From contig PXRR01000008.1 of NCBI GenBank assembly GCA_003021975.1, positions 1-51,109 of the forward strand: a stretch of DNA of 51,109 nucleotides. Direction: 5' to 3'. Of the stretch, positions 16,580 to 26,205 are shown one piece after another; positions within the stretch are counted from its first letter, which is position 1, and every line of letters starts with the position of its first letter. The translations under genes were made by a program, and so were the position numbers. The DNA is from Halobacteriales archaeon QS_5_70_17. Its GTDB lineage: Archaea; Halobacteriota; Halobacteria; Halobacteriales; Haloarculaceae. Under the pieces are notes generated by a model, which worked only from the letters and a program-made list of their open reading frames with translations, was not told the DNA's origin and ran no database searches.

Positions 16580-17776
16580 ATGCGCAAGGACAGGACGCGA
16601 CGGGAGTTCGTCACGGCGAGCGGCGCGCTCGCCGGCAGCGCGCTGCTCGCAGGCTGTACGGGGGACTCCGGGGGACCGTCCGACGGGTCCGGGAACGGCA
16701 CCGAATCCGGCGACGATCAGCCGACCGAGGCCGCCGGGAACGCCGAGACGACGACCGAGGGATCGGGGTACTCGGCGTCGATGGAACCCGTCGGCGAGGT
16801 GAGGCTCGACTCCCCGCCCCAGAAGGTGGCTCACTACTTCCCCGGGTACGCCGACATGGCGGTGGCGCTGGGTCACGGCGACACGATCACCTCCATCGGG
16901 GTCCCCTCGCGGTACCACACGGACGCCTACGACGAACTCGACGGAGTGAGCGTCGACACGGAGAGCATGACGAAACTCGTCGGGGACAGCGGCATCGACA
17001 GGGAGGTCTTCTACGACCTCGACAGCGACCTCCACATGATCGACCCGCAGTGGCTGGTCAACAACTCCTTTTTCGGCCTCGAGGAGTCCGACATCCAGGA
17101 GCTGAGCGACGCCGTCGCGCCGTTCTTCGGTAACGCTATTTTCCGGCGGACCGACGAGTGGCACGACTACCGCTACTACACGATGTACGAGGCCTTCGAG
17201 AAGGTCGCGACGGTCCACGGGGAGGAGGAGACGTTCCGGGCGTTCAAGTCCTTCCACGACTCGTTCATCGAGGAGGTCACGGGCAAGCTTCCCCCGGAAG
17301 GGGAGCGTCCCGCGGCCCTGCTCTGTTTCGCCGCGGACGATCAGCCCGAGAAGTTCTCGCCGTACCGCCTGAGCGACCAGGGGACGAACAAGAAGCAGTT
17401 CCACGACCTCGGGATCGGGGACGCCCTCGCCGAGACGGGCATCGAGGGGCTCTCGACGACCGACCGCGGCCAGATCGACTACGAGACCATGCTGGAGGTC
17501 GACCCCGAGTCGATCCTCGTGCGGGGCCACGAGGACAAAAGCGAGGAGGAGTTCCGGAACACGGTCCTCGCGTTCATGAAGGACCACGACGTCGCCAGCG
17601 ACCTCACCGCGGTCCAGGAGGGGCGGGTCTTCCGGGGCGGTCCCATCTACGAGGGACCCGTCCACAACCTCTTTCTCACCGAGCGGTTCGCGAAGCTCTA
17701 CTTCCCCGACGCGTTCGACGAGGGCGAACTGTTCGACCGCGGCCGCGTCAGCGAGATCGTCACCGGCGGGAACTGA
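16580..17776 (+). CDS. Iron/siderophore-type ABC transporter substrate-binding lipoprotein
   Basis: A 398-residue extracytoplasmic receptor of the FepB/BtuF type. It starts with a twin-arginine-like stretch (MRKDRTRREFVTASGAL) and a lipobox (LLAGC). A Gly/Thr/Glu-rich linker to about residue 60 follows, then the binding fold with KVAHYFPGYADMAVALGHGD, SIGVPSRYHTDAYDEL and, near the C-terminus, TAVQEGRVFRGGPIYEGP. It delivers an iron chelate, or possibly another metallated ligand, to the permease and ATPase encoded next. Two DtxR-type palindromes flank its TATA element. The start fits leaderless transcription about 26 bases after TTATGTAG. Confidence 0.9.
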   Translation: MRKDRTRREFVTASGALAGSALLAGCTGDSGGPSDGSGNGTESGDDQPTEAAGNAETTTEGSGYSASMEPVGEVRLDSPPQKVAHYFPGYADMAVALGHGDTITSIGVPSRYHTDAYDELDGVSVDTESMTKLVGDSGIDREVFYDLDSDLHMIDPQWLVNNSFFGLEESDIQELSDAVAPFFGNAIFRRTDEWHDYRYYTMYEAFEKVATVHGEEETFRAFKSFHDSFIEEVTGKLPPEGERPAALLCFAADDQPEKFSPYRLSDQGTNKKQFHDLGIGDALAETGIEGLSTTDRGQIDYETMLEVDPESILVRGHEDKSEEEFRNTVLAFMKDHDVASDLTAVQEGRVFRGGPIYEGPVHNLFLTERFAKLYFPDAFDEGELFDRGRVSEIVTGGN

Positions 17777-17809
17777 CGGCGGTTTCGGACGACCGAAGCT
17801 CCGCCGCGC

Positions 17810-17816
17810 TTAAGTA
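17810..17816 (+). promoter_or_regulatory. TATA-like element of the FecCD-type permease operon
   Basis: TTAAGTA directly precedes the 18-bp palindrome at 17818-17835 and is centred about 34 bases before the leader ATG at 17847. This gives the permease and ATPase genes a promoter separate from that of the receptor gene. Confidence 0.5.
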
Positions 17817-17817
17817 C

Positions 17818-17835
17818 TCTTAGGCGCGCCTAAGA
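17818..17835. promoter_or_regulatory. Perfect 18-bp DtxR-type palindrome
   Basis: TCTTAGGCGCGCCTAAGA is a perfect palindrome containing the TTAGG...CCTAA half-sites also found at 16525 and 16561. It sits between the TATA-like element and the permease start, a position suited to repression by an iron-bound regulator. Confidence 0.7.
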
Positions 17836-17846
17836 AACGAGTACGA

Positions 17847-17894
17847 ATGTGGAGAGACGACCGGTCCGGGGACGGCGAGCGCGGGGGGGCCTGA
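17847..17894 (+). CDS. Possible 15-residue leader ORF before the FecCD permease
   Basis: ATG at 17847 opens MWRDDRSGDGERGGA and ends in a TGA that overlaps the permease ATG as TGATG. It begins 12 bases after the DtxR-type palindrome, so it is probably the first ORF of the mRNA. It may couple translation of the permease to the leader. No homologue is recognised. Confidence 0.3.
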   Translation: MWRDDRSGDGERGGA

Positions 17895-19069
17895 TGGCGG
17901 CGGACGCCGACACCTCGCTGGGGGCCGCCGGGGGAACTCGCCGAGCGCGGTTCGGCTGGATCGACGGGACGCTCGTCGCGTTCTGTCTGGCCGGCCTCGG
18001 AGTCACGCTCGCGAGCCTCCTCGTCCAGGTGAGTTTCGGCACGTACACGATGACCGTCAGCGAGGCCTGGCGGGCCGTCCTCGACCCCGCAGTCTGGGGG
18101 AACCCGGGGGTGTTCCTCACGTTCCTGCTGGGCGAGGGGCTGGCGCGTGCGGTGCTGGAACCGCTGGGCGTCTCGACGGCCCCCGTCGAACTGTCGACGG
18201 CCACCAACATCGTCTGGAACGTCCGGCTCCCCCGGGTGCTGGTCGGCGTCCTCGTCGGAGCGGCGCTGTCGGTCTCGGGGGCCATCTTCCAGGCCGTGAC
18301 GCGCAACGAACTCGCCAGCCCGTTCATCCTCGGCGTCTCGTCGGGCGCGGGCCTGGCGATCCTGCTGACGCTGGTGGTCTTCGGCGGCCTCGCTTACCTC
18401 CTGCCGCTGATCGCCGCCGCCGGCGGCGCCGGGGCGTTCGCGCTCGTCTACGCCATCGCCTGGAAGGGCGGCACCAGCCCCGTTCGACTGGTGCTCGCGG
18501 GCGTGATCGTCTCGACGGTGTTCGGGTCGCTCCAGACGGCGCTGTTTTTCTTCGCCGGCGACGTCGGCGTCGTCCAGCAGGCCATCGCGTGGACGACCGG
18601 ATCGCTCACGGGCGTCGGCTGGGAGCAGGTCCGCGTGTCGTTGCCCTGGACGGTCCTCTCGGTCGGACTGGCGCTCGCGGGCGCCCGCCAGCTGAACGTC
18701 CTCCTGCTCGGCGAGCGCACGGCGAGTTCGCTGGGCGTGGCAGTCGAGCGGATCCGGTTCGCCCTCTCGGGAGTGGCGATCCTCGCGGCCGCGGCCAGCA
18801 TCGCCGTCGCCGGCGTCGTCAGCTTCGTCGGCCTGATCGTCCCGCACATGGCGCGCAACGTCGTCGGGGGCGACTACCGCCGGCTGATGGTCGGCTGCCT
18901 GTTCGCTGGCCCGGCGCTGATGACCGCCGCCGACGCCGGCGCGCGCCTGTTCTTCGAACTGGCGTTCAACCAGCCCACCCAGCTCCCGGCCGGCATCGTC
19001 ACCGGGCTGGTGGGGGGACCGTACTTCCTGTACCTGATGCGCAGCCAGCAACGGATGGGTGAGCTCTGA
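17894..19069 (+). CDS. FecCD-type iron-chelate ABC transporter permease
   Basis: A permease of 391 residues from ATG 17894 (MAADADTSLGAAGG), with about nine to ten membrane segments. FecCD-family motifs include RLPRVLVGVLVGAALSVSGAIFQ (here following WNV), NELASPFILGVSSGAGLAI, VRLVLAGVIVSTVFGSLQTALFF and GVVSFVGLIVPHMARNVVGGD near the C-terminus. It forms the membrane channel with the ATPase that follows. An in-frame GTG at 17849 would add 15 Arg-rich residues; the internal ATG is preferred because it overlaps the leader stop. Its own stop overlaps the ATPase start as TGATG. Confidence 0.9.
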   Translation: MAADADTSLGAAGGTRRARFGWIDGTLVAFCLAGLGVTLASLLVQVSFGTYTMTVSEAWRAVLDPAVWGNPGVFLTFLLGEGLARAVLEPLGVSTAPVELSTATNIVWNVRLPRVLVGVLVGAALSVSGAIFQAVTRNELASPFILGVSSGAGLAILLTLVVFGGLAYLLPLIAAAGGAGAFALVYAIAWKGGTSPVRLVLAGVIVSTVFGSLQTALFFFAGDVGVVQQAIAWTTGSLTGVGWEQVRVSLPWTVLSVGLALAGARQLNVLLLGERTASSLGVAVERIRFALSGVAILAAAASIAVAGVVSFVGLIVPHMARNVVGGDYRRLMVGCLFAGPALMTAADAGARLFFELAFNQPTQLPAGIVTGLVGGPYFLYLMRSQQRMGEL

Positions 19070-20031
19070 TGGTCGACCGCGACGCCGACCACCACGACCG
19101 CGACGCCGACCACCACGACCGCGATCCGACCGCTGCGGCCGGCGACCGCGCCGCGCCCACCCGGTCGCACACGGCTCCCGACGAGCCGAGCGCGCTGGCC
19201 GGGGTCGATCTCGCGATCGGTTATCCCTCGACGGACGCCCCCGTCGTGGAGTGCGAGCGCATCGACGTCCCGCGGGGGGAGATCACGGCGCTGGTCGGTC
19301 CTAACGGCAGCGGGAAGTCGACGCTGCTGAAGTCGCTGGCCGGTCAGCTCGATCCCGACGCCGGGCGCGTGCTGCTCGACGGCCGGGAGATCGCGACCCG
19401 GTCGAGCAAGGAACTCGCCCGCGAGCTCGGCCACCTCTCGCAGGAACACGACTCCCCCGGCGGGATCACCGTCGAGGACCTCGTCTACCACGGCCGCTAC
19501 CCCCACCGCGGGTTCTTCGAGGCCGTCTCGGAGGCCGACCGCCGGGCCGTCGACCGGGCGATCGACCTCGCCGGGGTCGCCCACATCCGCGACCGGGAGG
19601 TGGGCGACCTCAGCGGCGGCCAGAAACAGCTCGCGTGGATCGCGATGGTGCTCGCCCAGGAGACCGACGTGCTCCTGCTCGACGAGCCGACGACATTCCT
19701 CGATCTGCACCACCAGCTCCGGGTGCTGGAGACCCTGCGGAGGCTCAACGACGAGGAGGGGGTGACGATCGGGATCGTCCTCCACGACATCGCCCAGGCG
19801 GCCCGGTTCGCGGACTACCTCGTCGCGCTCAGCGACGGCGAGCCCTACGACTGGGGGCCGCCCCGGGAGGTCGTCACCGAGGAACTGCTCGCGGACGTAT
19901 TCCGCGTCGACGCCTCGGTCCGGTACACCCCCGACCCCGAGATCGCCCCGCGGTACGCGCTCGACGACGGGAGCGGGGGCGGCGAGAGCGACGGCGAGCG
20001 CGGAGACGGCCCCCGCGGAACCGGTCGGTGA
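19069..20031 (+). CDS. FecE-type ABC transporter ATP-binding protein
   Basis: A 320-residue ATPase that powers iron-chelate uptake. Walker A is LVGPNGSGKSTLLKSL, the Q-loop is in GHLSQEHDSPGG, the ABC signature is DLSGGQKQLAWIAMVLAQ, Walker B is VLLLDEPTTFLDL and the switch His is in IVLHDIAQAARFADY. Two features are unusual. Residues 1-20 contain a tandem repeat DRDADHH DRDADHH from a perfect 21-base repeat at 19075-19116. The C-terminal 20 residues are Gly/Glu-rich. Both lie outside the ATPase fold. The start is supported by the TGATG overlap with the permease. Confidence 0.93.
   Translation: MVDRDADHHDRDADHHDRDPTAAAGDRAAPTRSHTAPDEPSALAGVDLAIGYPSTDAPVVECERIDVPRGEITALVGPNGSGKSTLLKSLAGQLDPDAGRVLLDGREIATRSSKELARELGHLSQEHDSPGGITVEDLVYHGRYPHRGFFEAVSEADRRAVDRAIDLAGVAHIRDREVGDLSGGQKQLAWIAMVLAQETDVLLLDEPTTFLDLHHQLRVLETLRRLNDEEGVTIGIVLHDIAQAARFADYLVALSDGEPYDWGPPREVVTEELLADVFRVDASVRYTPDPEIAPRYALDDGSGGGESDGERGDGPRGTGR
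19075..19116 (+). repeat. Perfect 21-base tandem repeat, two copies
   Basis: The unit begins GACCGCGACGCCGACCACCA and ends with C; two copies run in frame at the start of the ATPase gene and encode DRDADHH twice. The paired His residues next to Asp could bind a metal. Repeat length is likely to vary between strains. Confidence 0.8.
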
Positions 20032-20096
20032 GCGGTCCCGACGGGTCGCCGCTCGCCGCTCACTCCGGCCAGATCGGAGACGGCGGCGACGACCTC

Positions 20097-20498
20097 CTAG
20101 TCCTCCGCGCGGCGCTCGATCGACTCGACGGCCTCGACGGGCCTCTCGCAGGCCTCGTAGCCGTCGAACGACGAGAGGTCGGGGCCGTCGATGGCGGCCA
20201 CCGGCCGCCCGAAGTCGAGCGCGTGCCCGATCTCCGAGAGCGTTCCCGTCGACCCGTCGATCGCCACGACGGCTCGCCCGTTGAGCGCGACGAGGACGTT
20301 CCGGGCGTTGCCGAGTCCCGTCGCGATCGGGACGTCGACGCAGTCGTTCGCCGCCGCGGGATCCGTCCCCGGGAGAACGCCGACCGCCCGGGCGGTCGCT
20401 CCGGAATCGTCCGGCCGGTTCGCCCCCTCCCGGCGGCCCTCGCGGAGTCCCCGGCAGGCGGCCCCCATCACGCCGCCCCGACCGCCACAGACGATCGA
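20097..20498 (-). pseudogene. LOG-like (TIGR00725/YvdD-type) protein, C-terminal part, split by the IS
   Basis: The 3' part (133 codons) of a gene interrupted by the TnpB element. It starts SIVCGGRGGVMGAACRG, the nucleotide-binding Gly-rich motif of the LOG/YvdD superfamily, and continues with AVGVLPGTDPAAAND and VDVPIATGLGNARNVLV. It then has the family's AIDGSTGTLSEIGHAL, equivalent to the GGxGTxxE motif. A GTG at 20471 could start a truncated product but would omit the first Gly-rich loop. Joined to 21929-22027 it gives a 166-residue protein, the usual family size. Related proteins include cytokinin-type nucleoside phosphoribohydrolases; the substrate here is unknown. Confidence 0.85.
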
Positions 20499-21776
<1,278 letters not shown>

Positions 21777-21803
21777 CAGCACCCTCACATACAAACCGGG
21801 TTC

Positions 21804-21810
21804 TTATATA
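21804..21810 (-). promoter_or_regulatory. TATA box of tnpB
   Basis: TATATAA on the minus strand, centred about 30 bases before ATG 21776. ATG 21794 would lie upstream of the predicted transcription start. Confidence 0.55.
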
Positions 21811-21866
21811 CGTTCAGGGGTCAGACTGCCACAGTCGTTCAGTTCTGTGGTAGTTGTCTGTTTCCT

Positions 21867-21909
21867 CCCCACCCTACTCACTCGCTTCGCTCGTTCCTTG
21901 AGGGTGGGG
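21867..21909. repeat. Left-end hairpin of the TnpB element
   Basis: CCCCACCCT (21867-21875) pairs with AGGGTGGGG (21901-21909) around a 25-base loop rich in CTCGCTTCG. The stem is identical to that of the right end; the loop differs. Such hairpins near the ends are what a Y1 TnpA would recognise. Confidence 0.8.
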
Positions 21910-21928
21910 CATCCACCTTGGTTTTCTG

Positions 21929-22027
21929 GTGACCCCGCCGGCCGCAGCGCCGTCCCACTTCGCGGGCGGCGGCGTAGGCGGACTCGCCTTCGAGCACCCG
22001 GCCGCCGCCGATGACGCTGACGCGCAT
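21929..22027 (-). pseudogene. LOG-like (TIGR00725/YvdD-type) protein, N-terminal part, split by the IS
   Basis: The 5' part (33 codons) of the gene continued at 20097-20498. ATG 22027 starts MRVSVIGGGRVLEGESAY, the first beta-strand and Gly loop of the Rossmann-like LOG fold, and runs through REVGRRCGRRGH to the insertion point. Past 21929 the reading frame enters IS sequence and stops soon after. Without the element the two parts make one continuous frame, so the insertion is recent and no other decay is visible. Confidence 0.85.
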
Positions 22028-22064
22028 GGGTGGTCGGGGCCGGGAGCGGTGAAAAGCCCGTCGC

Positions 22065-22817
22065 CTACCACTCCATGCCGCCGTTGACGCCGAGGATCTG
22101 GCCGGTCATGTAACTCGACTCCTCGCTGGCCAGAAAGCGGACGATGCCGCTGACGTCGTCGACGGTCGCGAAGCGGTCCAGCGGGACGCGATCCAGGATC
22201 TTCTGCTGGACGCGCTCGGGGACCTCCTCGAGCATGTCGGTCGCGACGAATCCCGGCGCGACGCAGTTGGCCGTCGACCCCGAACGGGCCATCTCCAGGG
22301 CGATGGTCCGTGTGAACCCGAACAGCCCGGACTTGGTGGTCGCGTAGTTGGCCTGCCCGTAGTTCCCCTGCTGGCCGACGACGCTGGAGATGTTGATCAG
22401 TCGCCCGTCGTCGGCGGCCTGGAGGTCGTCGAACAGGCAGTGCGTGCAGTTGAACACGCCCCCCAGGTTCACACTGATGACCCGGTCCCAGTCCTCCCGG
22501 GTCATGTCGCCGAAGGTCTTGTCGATAGTGATGCCCGCGTTGTTGACGAGCACGTCGACGGGGCCGAACGCGTCGCGGACCTCCTCGCACATCGCCTCGA
22601 CCTGGTCGTAGTCGGCGACGTCGCCCTGGGCGGCGATGGCCGTCCCGCCGGCGTCCTCGATGTCGTCGACGGTCTCGTGGGCCTCGCGCTCCGAGGAGCG
22701 GTAGTTGACGGCCACCTTCGCGCCGTGCGCACCCAGTTCCGTGGCGATCCCCTCCCCGATCCCCCGCGAACTCCCGGTGACGATACAGGTCTGCCCTTCG
22801 AGGATATCGCTTCCCAT
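22065..22817 (-). CDS. phaB: Acetoacetyl-CoA reductase PhaB (SDR family)
   Basis: A 250-residue NADPH-type reductase that makes (R)-3-hydroxyacyl-CoA, the monomer for PHA synthesis. The cofactor loop is VTGSSRGIGEGIATEL, followed by NYRSSE, where Arg after strand 2 favours NADPH. NNAGIT is at about residue 90. The catalytic Ser lies in INISSVVGQQGNYGQ and Tyr-x-x-x-Lys in YATTKSG. GFVATDMLEEVPE and MTGQILGVNGGMEW match PhaB/FabG enzymes. Location next to phaC supports PhaB over FabG. An AT-rich GGAATTTCTAC element lies about 30 bases upstream of the start. Confidence 0.9.
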   Translation of the reverse strand: MGSDILEGQTCIVTGSSRGIGEGIATELGAHGAKVAVNYRSSEREAHETVDDIEDAGGTAIAAQGDVADYDQVEAMCEEVRDAFGPVDVLVNNAGITIDKTFGDMTREDWDRVISVNLGGVFNCTHCLFDDLQAADDGRLINISSVVGQQGNYGQANYATTKSGLFGFTRTIALEMARSGSTANCVAPGFVATDMLEEVPERVQQKILDRVPLDRFATVDDVSGIVRFLASEESSYMTGQILGVNGGMEW

Positions 22818-22965
22818 GACGTCGCCCAGCGCACGGGGGTAGAAATTCCTGTCCCTCGACGCGGTTCACTCGGCGGCGGCGGGAGAACGCGAGCGGCGAC
22901 CGATCCCCGGGCGGCCGTGACTGCGACTCCGACCGCGGTCGACGAGCCGAGGCGATGCGGCCGAT

Positions 22966-24552
22966 TCAGGACCGGGCCTGTTCGAGCCAGTCGGCCGCCC
23001 GATCCTCGCTGACGCCGGCGGCCTCGGCGACCGCCGCGGCGTCGTGTTCGGTGAGTTCGTCGATGGTGCCGATGCCGGTCTCGCGGAGGCGCTCGGCGTA
23101 GGTCGGCCCGATGCCGTCGATCTCCTCGAGTTCCGACCCCACCGTCGCGGCCGGGTCCCGGGTGTCCTCCTCGACGTCGGTCTCGTCGGCGACCCCGTCG
23201 AGGTCGTCTGCCTCCTCGCTCTCGCCGTCGCTCTCGCTCTCCTCGTCGGCGATTTCGACGTCGGTGGCCTCCTCGATGGCCGACTCGACGTCGTCCCCGT
23301 CGCGCTCGACGAGTTCGGTCTGGACGCCTTCGTCGTCCTCGATTTCGATCTCGACTTCGTCGAGGTCGCCTTCGGTGGGGTCGACGCGCACCTCGGCGTC
23401 GCTCCCGGCGTCGGCGCGCTGGACGGTCTCGGTGACTCCCTCGCTCTCGACGTCGCTCCTCTCGTGGTACCACTCGGCGACCTGCGGCCAGACCTCCTCG
23501 TGGGAGCTCCCGGAGACCGACAGGCCGATGTGGCCGGTCGAGTACTCGATGGTCGTCACGTCGTCGCTCCCGACGATCTCGTTGAACGGCTTGGAGGCTC
23601 CCGGCGGGATGAGGTGGTCGTACTCCCCGAGGATCTGGAGCACCGGCATGTCGATCTCGGAGACGTCGACGAGCTCGCCGTCCAGCTCCAGCTCGTTGCG
23701 GTAGAGCTTGTTCTCCTGGTAGATGTCCTCGAGGAACTCGACGTACGCCTCGCCGGCGACGTCGATGCCCTCGTCGAGCCACCGCTCCATGCGCGCGAAG
23801 TTCTCGACGAAGTCCTCGTCCTCGAGGTTGTCGTACAGCCGGGCGTACTTCGAGACGAAGTTGGCCACGGGGTCCATCAGCGCGAAGCCGATGTCGAGGA
23901 ACTCCGCGGGCATGTTCCCGTAGGACTCGGTGACGTCCCGGGGGTCGTAGTACTCGTCGCTGCCCCACGTCTCGAGGACGCCCCCGCTGTTCTCGAAGCA
24001 GAGGCCGGCGGCCATCAGCCCGAGGGCGTTGACCTTCTCGGGGTAGAGCGTGGCGTACATCGCCGACATGGTCCCGCCCATGCAGTACCCCAGGACGTTG
24101 ATCGCGTCCTGGCCGGAGCGCTCGCGGACCTCGTCGACGCAGTTGTCGATGTAGCGGTTGACGTAGTCGTCGAGGCCGAGATGCTGGTCGAGCCGCGAGG
24201 GCTCGTTCCAGTCGATGAGGTAGACGTCGTGGCCCGCCTCCAGCAGGCGCCGCACGACCGACCGGTCGGGCTGGAGGTCGAGGATGAACGGCTTGTTGAT
24301 CAGCGCGTAGATGACGAGGATCGGCACCTCGTTTTGCTCCTCGGTCATCGACTCGTAGTGGAGCAGCTCTAGCTTGTTCTCCTCGTAGACGACCTCACTG
24401 GGGGTCTGTCCGACGTCGATGTTCTCGATGGTGTCGAGGCGCTCCTCGGCGACCTGTGCGCGGTCGAAGGCGCCGGTGGTCGCGTCGATGAACTGACGCT
24501 GTGCGTTCATCGCGAGACCGAACGGGTTCGGAACGGACTGGTCGTCGGACAT
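22966..24552 (-). CDS. phaC: Class III PHA synthase subunit PhaC with C-terminal helix-hairpin-helix extension
   Basis: Polymerises (R)-3-hydroxyacyl-CoA into polyhydroxyalkanoate together with PhaE, at the granule surface. The 528-residue protein has an alpha/beta-hydrolase core with lipase-like box GYCMGG (catalytic Cys157), Asp312 in [10 protein letters not shown] and His341 in STGHIGLSV. Residues about 370-470 form a very acidic linker (runs of Glu/Asp). Residues about 475-528 form a helix-hairpin-helix-like domain ([19 protein letters not shown], then [19 protein letters not shown]), absent from typical 350-residue class III PhaC. The start is one base after the phaE stop, so phaEC is an operon. 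Confidence 0.95.
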   Translation of the reverse strand: MSDDQSVPNPFGLAMNAQRQFIDATTGAFDRAQVAEERLDTIENIDVGQTPSEVVYEENKLELLHYESMTEEQNEVPILVIYALINKPFILDLQPDRSVVRRLLEAGHDVYLIDWNEPSRLDQHLGLDDYVNRYIDNCVDEVRERSGQDAINVLGYCMGGTMSAMYATLYPEKVNALGLMAAGLCFENSGGVLETWGSDEYYDPRDVTESYGNMPAEFLDIGFALMDPVANFVSKYARLYDNLEDEDFVENFARMERWLDEGIDVAGEAYVEFLEDIYQENKLYRNELELDGELVDVSEIDMPVLQILGEYDHLIPPGASKPFNEIVGSDDVTTIEYSTGHIGLSVSGSSHEEVWPQVAEWYHERSDVESEGVTETVQRADAGSDAEVRVDPTEGDLDEVEIEIEDDEGVQTELVERDGDDVESAIEEATDVEIADEESESDGESEEADDLDGVADETDVEEDTRDPAATVGSELEEIDGIGPTYAERLRETGIGTIDELTEHDAAAVAEAAGVSEDRAADWLEQARS

Positions 24553-24553
24553 C

Positions 24554-25105
24554 TTACTCCTCCAGGTGCTCGAGGATCCGGTCGAGCTTCGCTTCGACTT
24601 CGTGCTGGCGGCGCTCGAGTTCGACGAGGCGCTCGCCGACCTCGTCCATGTCGTCGCGGGTGGGGAGGCCGAACTGCTCGAGGGTGTCCTGGCTGACGTC
24701 CTGGACTTCCCCCTGCATCTCCATCATCTGCTCGACGAGGTTGCCCTGGGCGGCCGCGAAGGCGGTGGTGCCCATGACCTCCTTGAACGCCTCGTTGGCG
24801 CTGCGCAGCCAGATGTCGCGGAACTCCGTCAGCTCGACGTCCTCGCCCTCGGCGGCGTCGACGACGCGGCCGTACATCTGGTCGGCGGCGTCCATCCAGA
24901 CCTCGTAGGCCCGCTGGTAGGACTCGAAGCTCTCGCTCATCGTCTCCTCGTCGGGCATGGACTCCTCGACGGTCTCCGACCAGCTCTCCATGAACTGGGC
25001 CTGGGCCTCTACGTTTCGCTCGACGGACTCGGCCATCGACTCGTTCATCTGCTCGACCATTCGCATCCAGCCCTGTTGCATCTCTCGGGGATCGTTGTCG
25101 CTCAT
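24554..25105 (-). CDS. phaE: PHA synthase subunit PhaE
   Basis: Partner subunit of class III PHA synthase, 183 residues, required for PhaC activity in haloarchaea. It is mostly helical and acidic, with conserved-looking [18 protein letters not shown] and [19 protein letters not shown]. The C-terminus is a heptad-like coiled coil ([20 protein letters not shown], then [11 protein letters not shown]). It is 1 base upstream of phaC and 55 bases downstream of phaP. AT-rich elements in that gap (minus strand CTAAACTAAACCG and GTTTTACTC) suggest a separate phaEC promoter. Confidence 0.92.
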   Translation of the reverse strand: MSDNDPREMQQGWMRMVEQMNESMAESVERNVEAQAQFMESWSETVEESMPDEETMSESFESYQRAYEVWMDAADQMYGRVVDAAEGEDVELTEFRDIWLRSANEAFKEVMGTTAFAAAQGNLVEQMMEMQGEVQDVSQDTLEQFGLPTRDDMDEVGERLVELERRQHEVEAKLDRILEHLEE

Positions 25106-25160
25106 GATGGTGTGTCTAAGTAAGTGAGGGGGGGAGTAAAACGGTTTAGTTTAGCTCGCG

Positions 25161-25826
25161 TTACGCCTCGGTGCGCTGCTGCAGGTCCTCGACCTGCTCC
25201 TGCATCCGCTCGACCTGCTCCTGGAACTGCTCGAGCTGGCTCTCGAACTGGCTCTCGAACTGCTCGGCCTGCTGCTCGAACTGCTCCTGGGCCTCCTGGG
25301 CCTGGTTCTCCATCTCGGACTGGAGCTGCTCGTACTGGGTCAGGAGGCTGTCGAGCGAGTCGACGGTCTGGGACTGGACGTCCTCGTGGGCGTCCAGCAG
25401 GGCCTCGAGCTGCTCGTTGAGCGCCTCGAGGTAGGCCTGGCTGAACTCGTCGTAGCTCTCGACGCTCCGCTCGAGTTCCTCCTCGGCGGCGTCGAAGGCC
25501 TCGCTGTGACTGTCGAGCAGCGTGTCGAACTGCTCGTCGACGGTCTGGCGGATCTCGTTGACGCCGGTGGCGGTGCCGGGGACGCTGGCCTCGACGGCGT
25601 CGAGGTAGTTGTGGATCGCCTGCCGGGAGAACTCGACGCTGTTGCGCTGGGCTTCCTCCTGGGTGTCGACGCCCTCGAGGACGGCGCGGTTCATCCGCTG
25701 CTGGAACTCGAGGGAGTGTTCGAAGGCCTGCTGGCCCTGCTCGACGGCGTCGCGCTGTAGTTCGAAGGCGGTGCTGACGGGCGTAGTGTAGGTGTTTTCG
25801 TCGGTCATGGTGGTGTCGTTAGTCAT
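25161..25826 (-). CDS. phaP: Phasin-like PHA granule protein PhaP
   Basis: A 221-residue, highly acidic, Gln/Glu-rich helical protein without catalytic motifs. The middle (AVEASVPGTATGVNEIRQTV) is followed by DEQFDTLLDSHSEAFDAAEE, a phasin-like helix pattern. The last 75 residues are a long coiled coil with repeats such as QFEQQAEQFESQFESQLEQF. Phasins coat PHA granules and control their size. The start at 25826 overlaps phaR by 8 bases; ATG 25808 (MTDENTYTT) would leave a 10-base gap instead. Order phaR-phaP-phaE-phaC supports the call. Confidence 0.85.
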   Translation of the reverse strand: MTNDTTMTDENTYTTPVSTAFELQRDAVEQGQQAFEHSLEFQQRMNRAVLEGVDTQEEAQRNSVEFSRQAIHNYLDAVEASVPGTATGVNEIRQTVDEQFDTLLDSHSEAFDAAEEELERSVESYDEFSQAYLEALNEQLEALLDAHEDVQSQTVDSLDSLLTQYEQLQSEMENQAQEAQEQFEQQAEQFESQFESQLEQFQEQVERMQEQVEDLQQRTEA

Positions 25827-26136
25827 TGGAATCGTCGTCGCGGTTGCGCTTGATTGGAATCACGACGGTCTGGACGATATCGCCCTCGTCGATGTCGAGG
25901 GCTTCGCGCTCCGCGTCGGGAATCGAGATCCGACCGCCGCTCTGGACCCGCGTCTTGAACATCGCCATCTGGCTCATCGCGCCCAGTCGGGAGGGGATCG
26001 ACGTCGAGGAGCCGTCGGACCCGAACAGCTGCTGAACGAACTCCTGCTGTCGGGTCAGCGCCTCCTCCCCCGCCTGCTGGAATCCCTGTGTGAACATCGC
26101 CGGCGGCCACACGGGTCCGTCGCTCTCGTCGGGCAT
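25819..26136 (-). CDS. phaR: AbrB-type regulator PhaR of PHA genes
   Basis: A 105-residue protein with a C-terminal SpoVT-AbrB swapped-hairpin domain (MFKTRVQSGGRISIPDAERE, then ALDIDEGDIVQTVVIPIKR). The N-terminal half (PPAMFTQGFQQAGEEALTRQ, QEFVQQLFGSDG) may contact granules. In Haloferax mediterranei a PhaR of this type binds both PHA granules and the phaRP promoter and represses phaRP until polymer forms. The gene precedes and overlaps phaP here too. ACCAT/ATGGT palindromes around its promoter are candidate operators. Confidence 0.88.
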   Translation of the reverse strand: MPDESDGPVWPPAMFTQGFQQAGEEALTRQQEFVQQLFGSDGSSTSIPSRLGAMSQMAMFKTRVQSGGRISIPDAEREALDIDEGDIVQTVVIPIKRNRDDDSND

Positions 26137-26145
26137 CGTCTCACT

Positions 26146-26155
26146 ACCATATGGT
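26146..26155. promoter_or_regulatory. Candidate PhaR operator, promoter-proximal
   Basis: ACCATATGGT is a perfect palindrome lying between the TATA-like element (26167-26173) and the phaR ATG (26136), where binding would block transcription. It shares ACCAT/ATGGT half-sites with the palindrome at 26206-26218. Confidence 0.5.
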
Positions 26156-26166
26156 ACCCTCAGTGG

Positions 26167-26173
26167 TTTAAGG
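26167..26173 (-). promoter_or_regulatory. TATA-like element of phaRP
   Basis: CCTTAAA on the minus strand lies about 34 bases before the phaR ATG, between two ACCAT-type palindromes. Confidence 0.5.
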
Positions 26174-26205
26174 CTTTCTTTTGTTGGCGTCAGATACCAT
26201 CGAGA

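Noticed and set aside
23044-24372. A 442-codon plus-strand frame rich in Val, Leu and Asp
   Set aside because: Antisense of phaC; composition is that of a complement of acidic codons.
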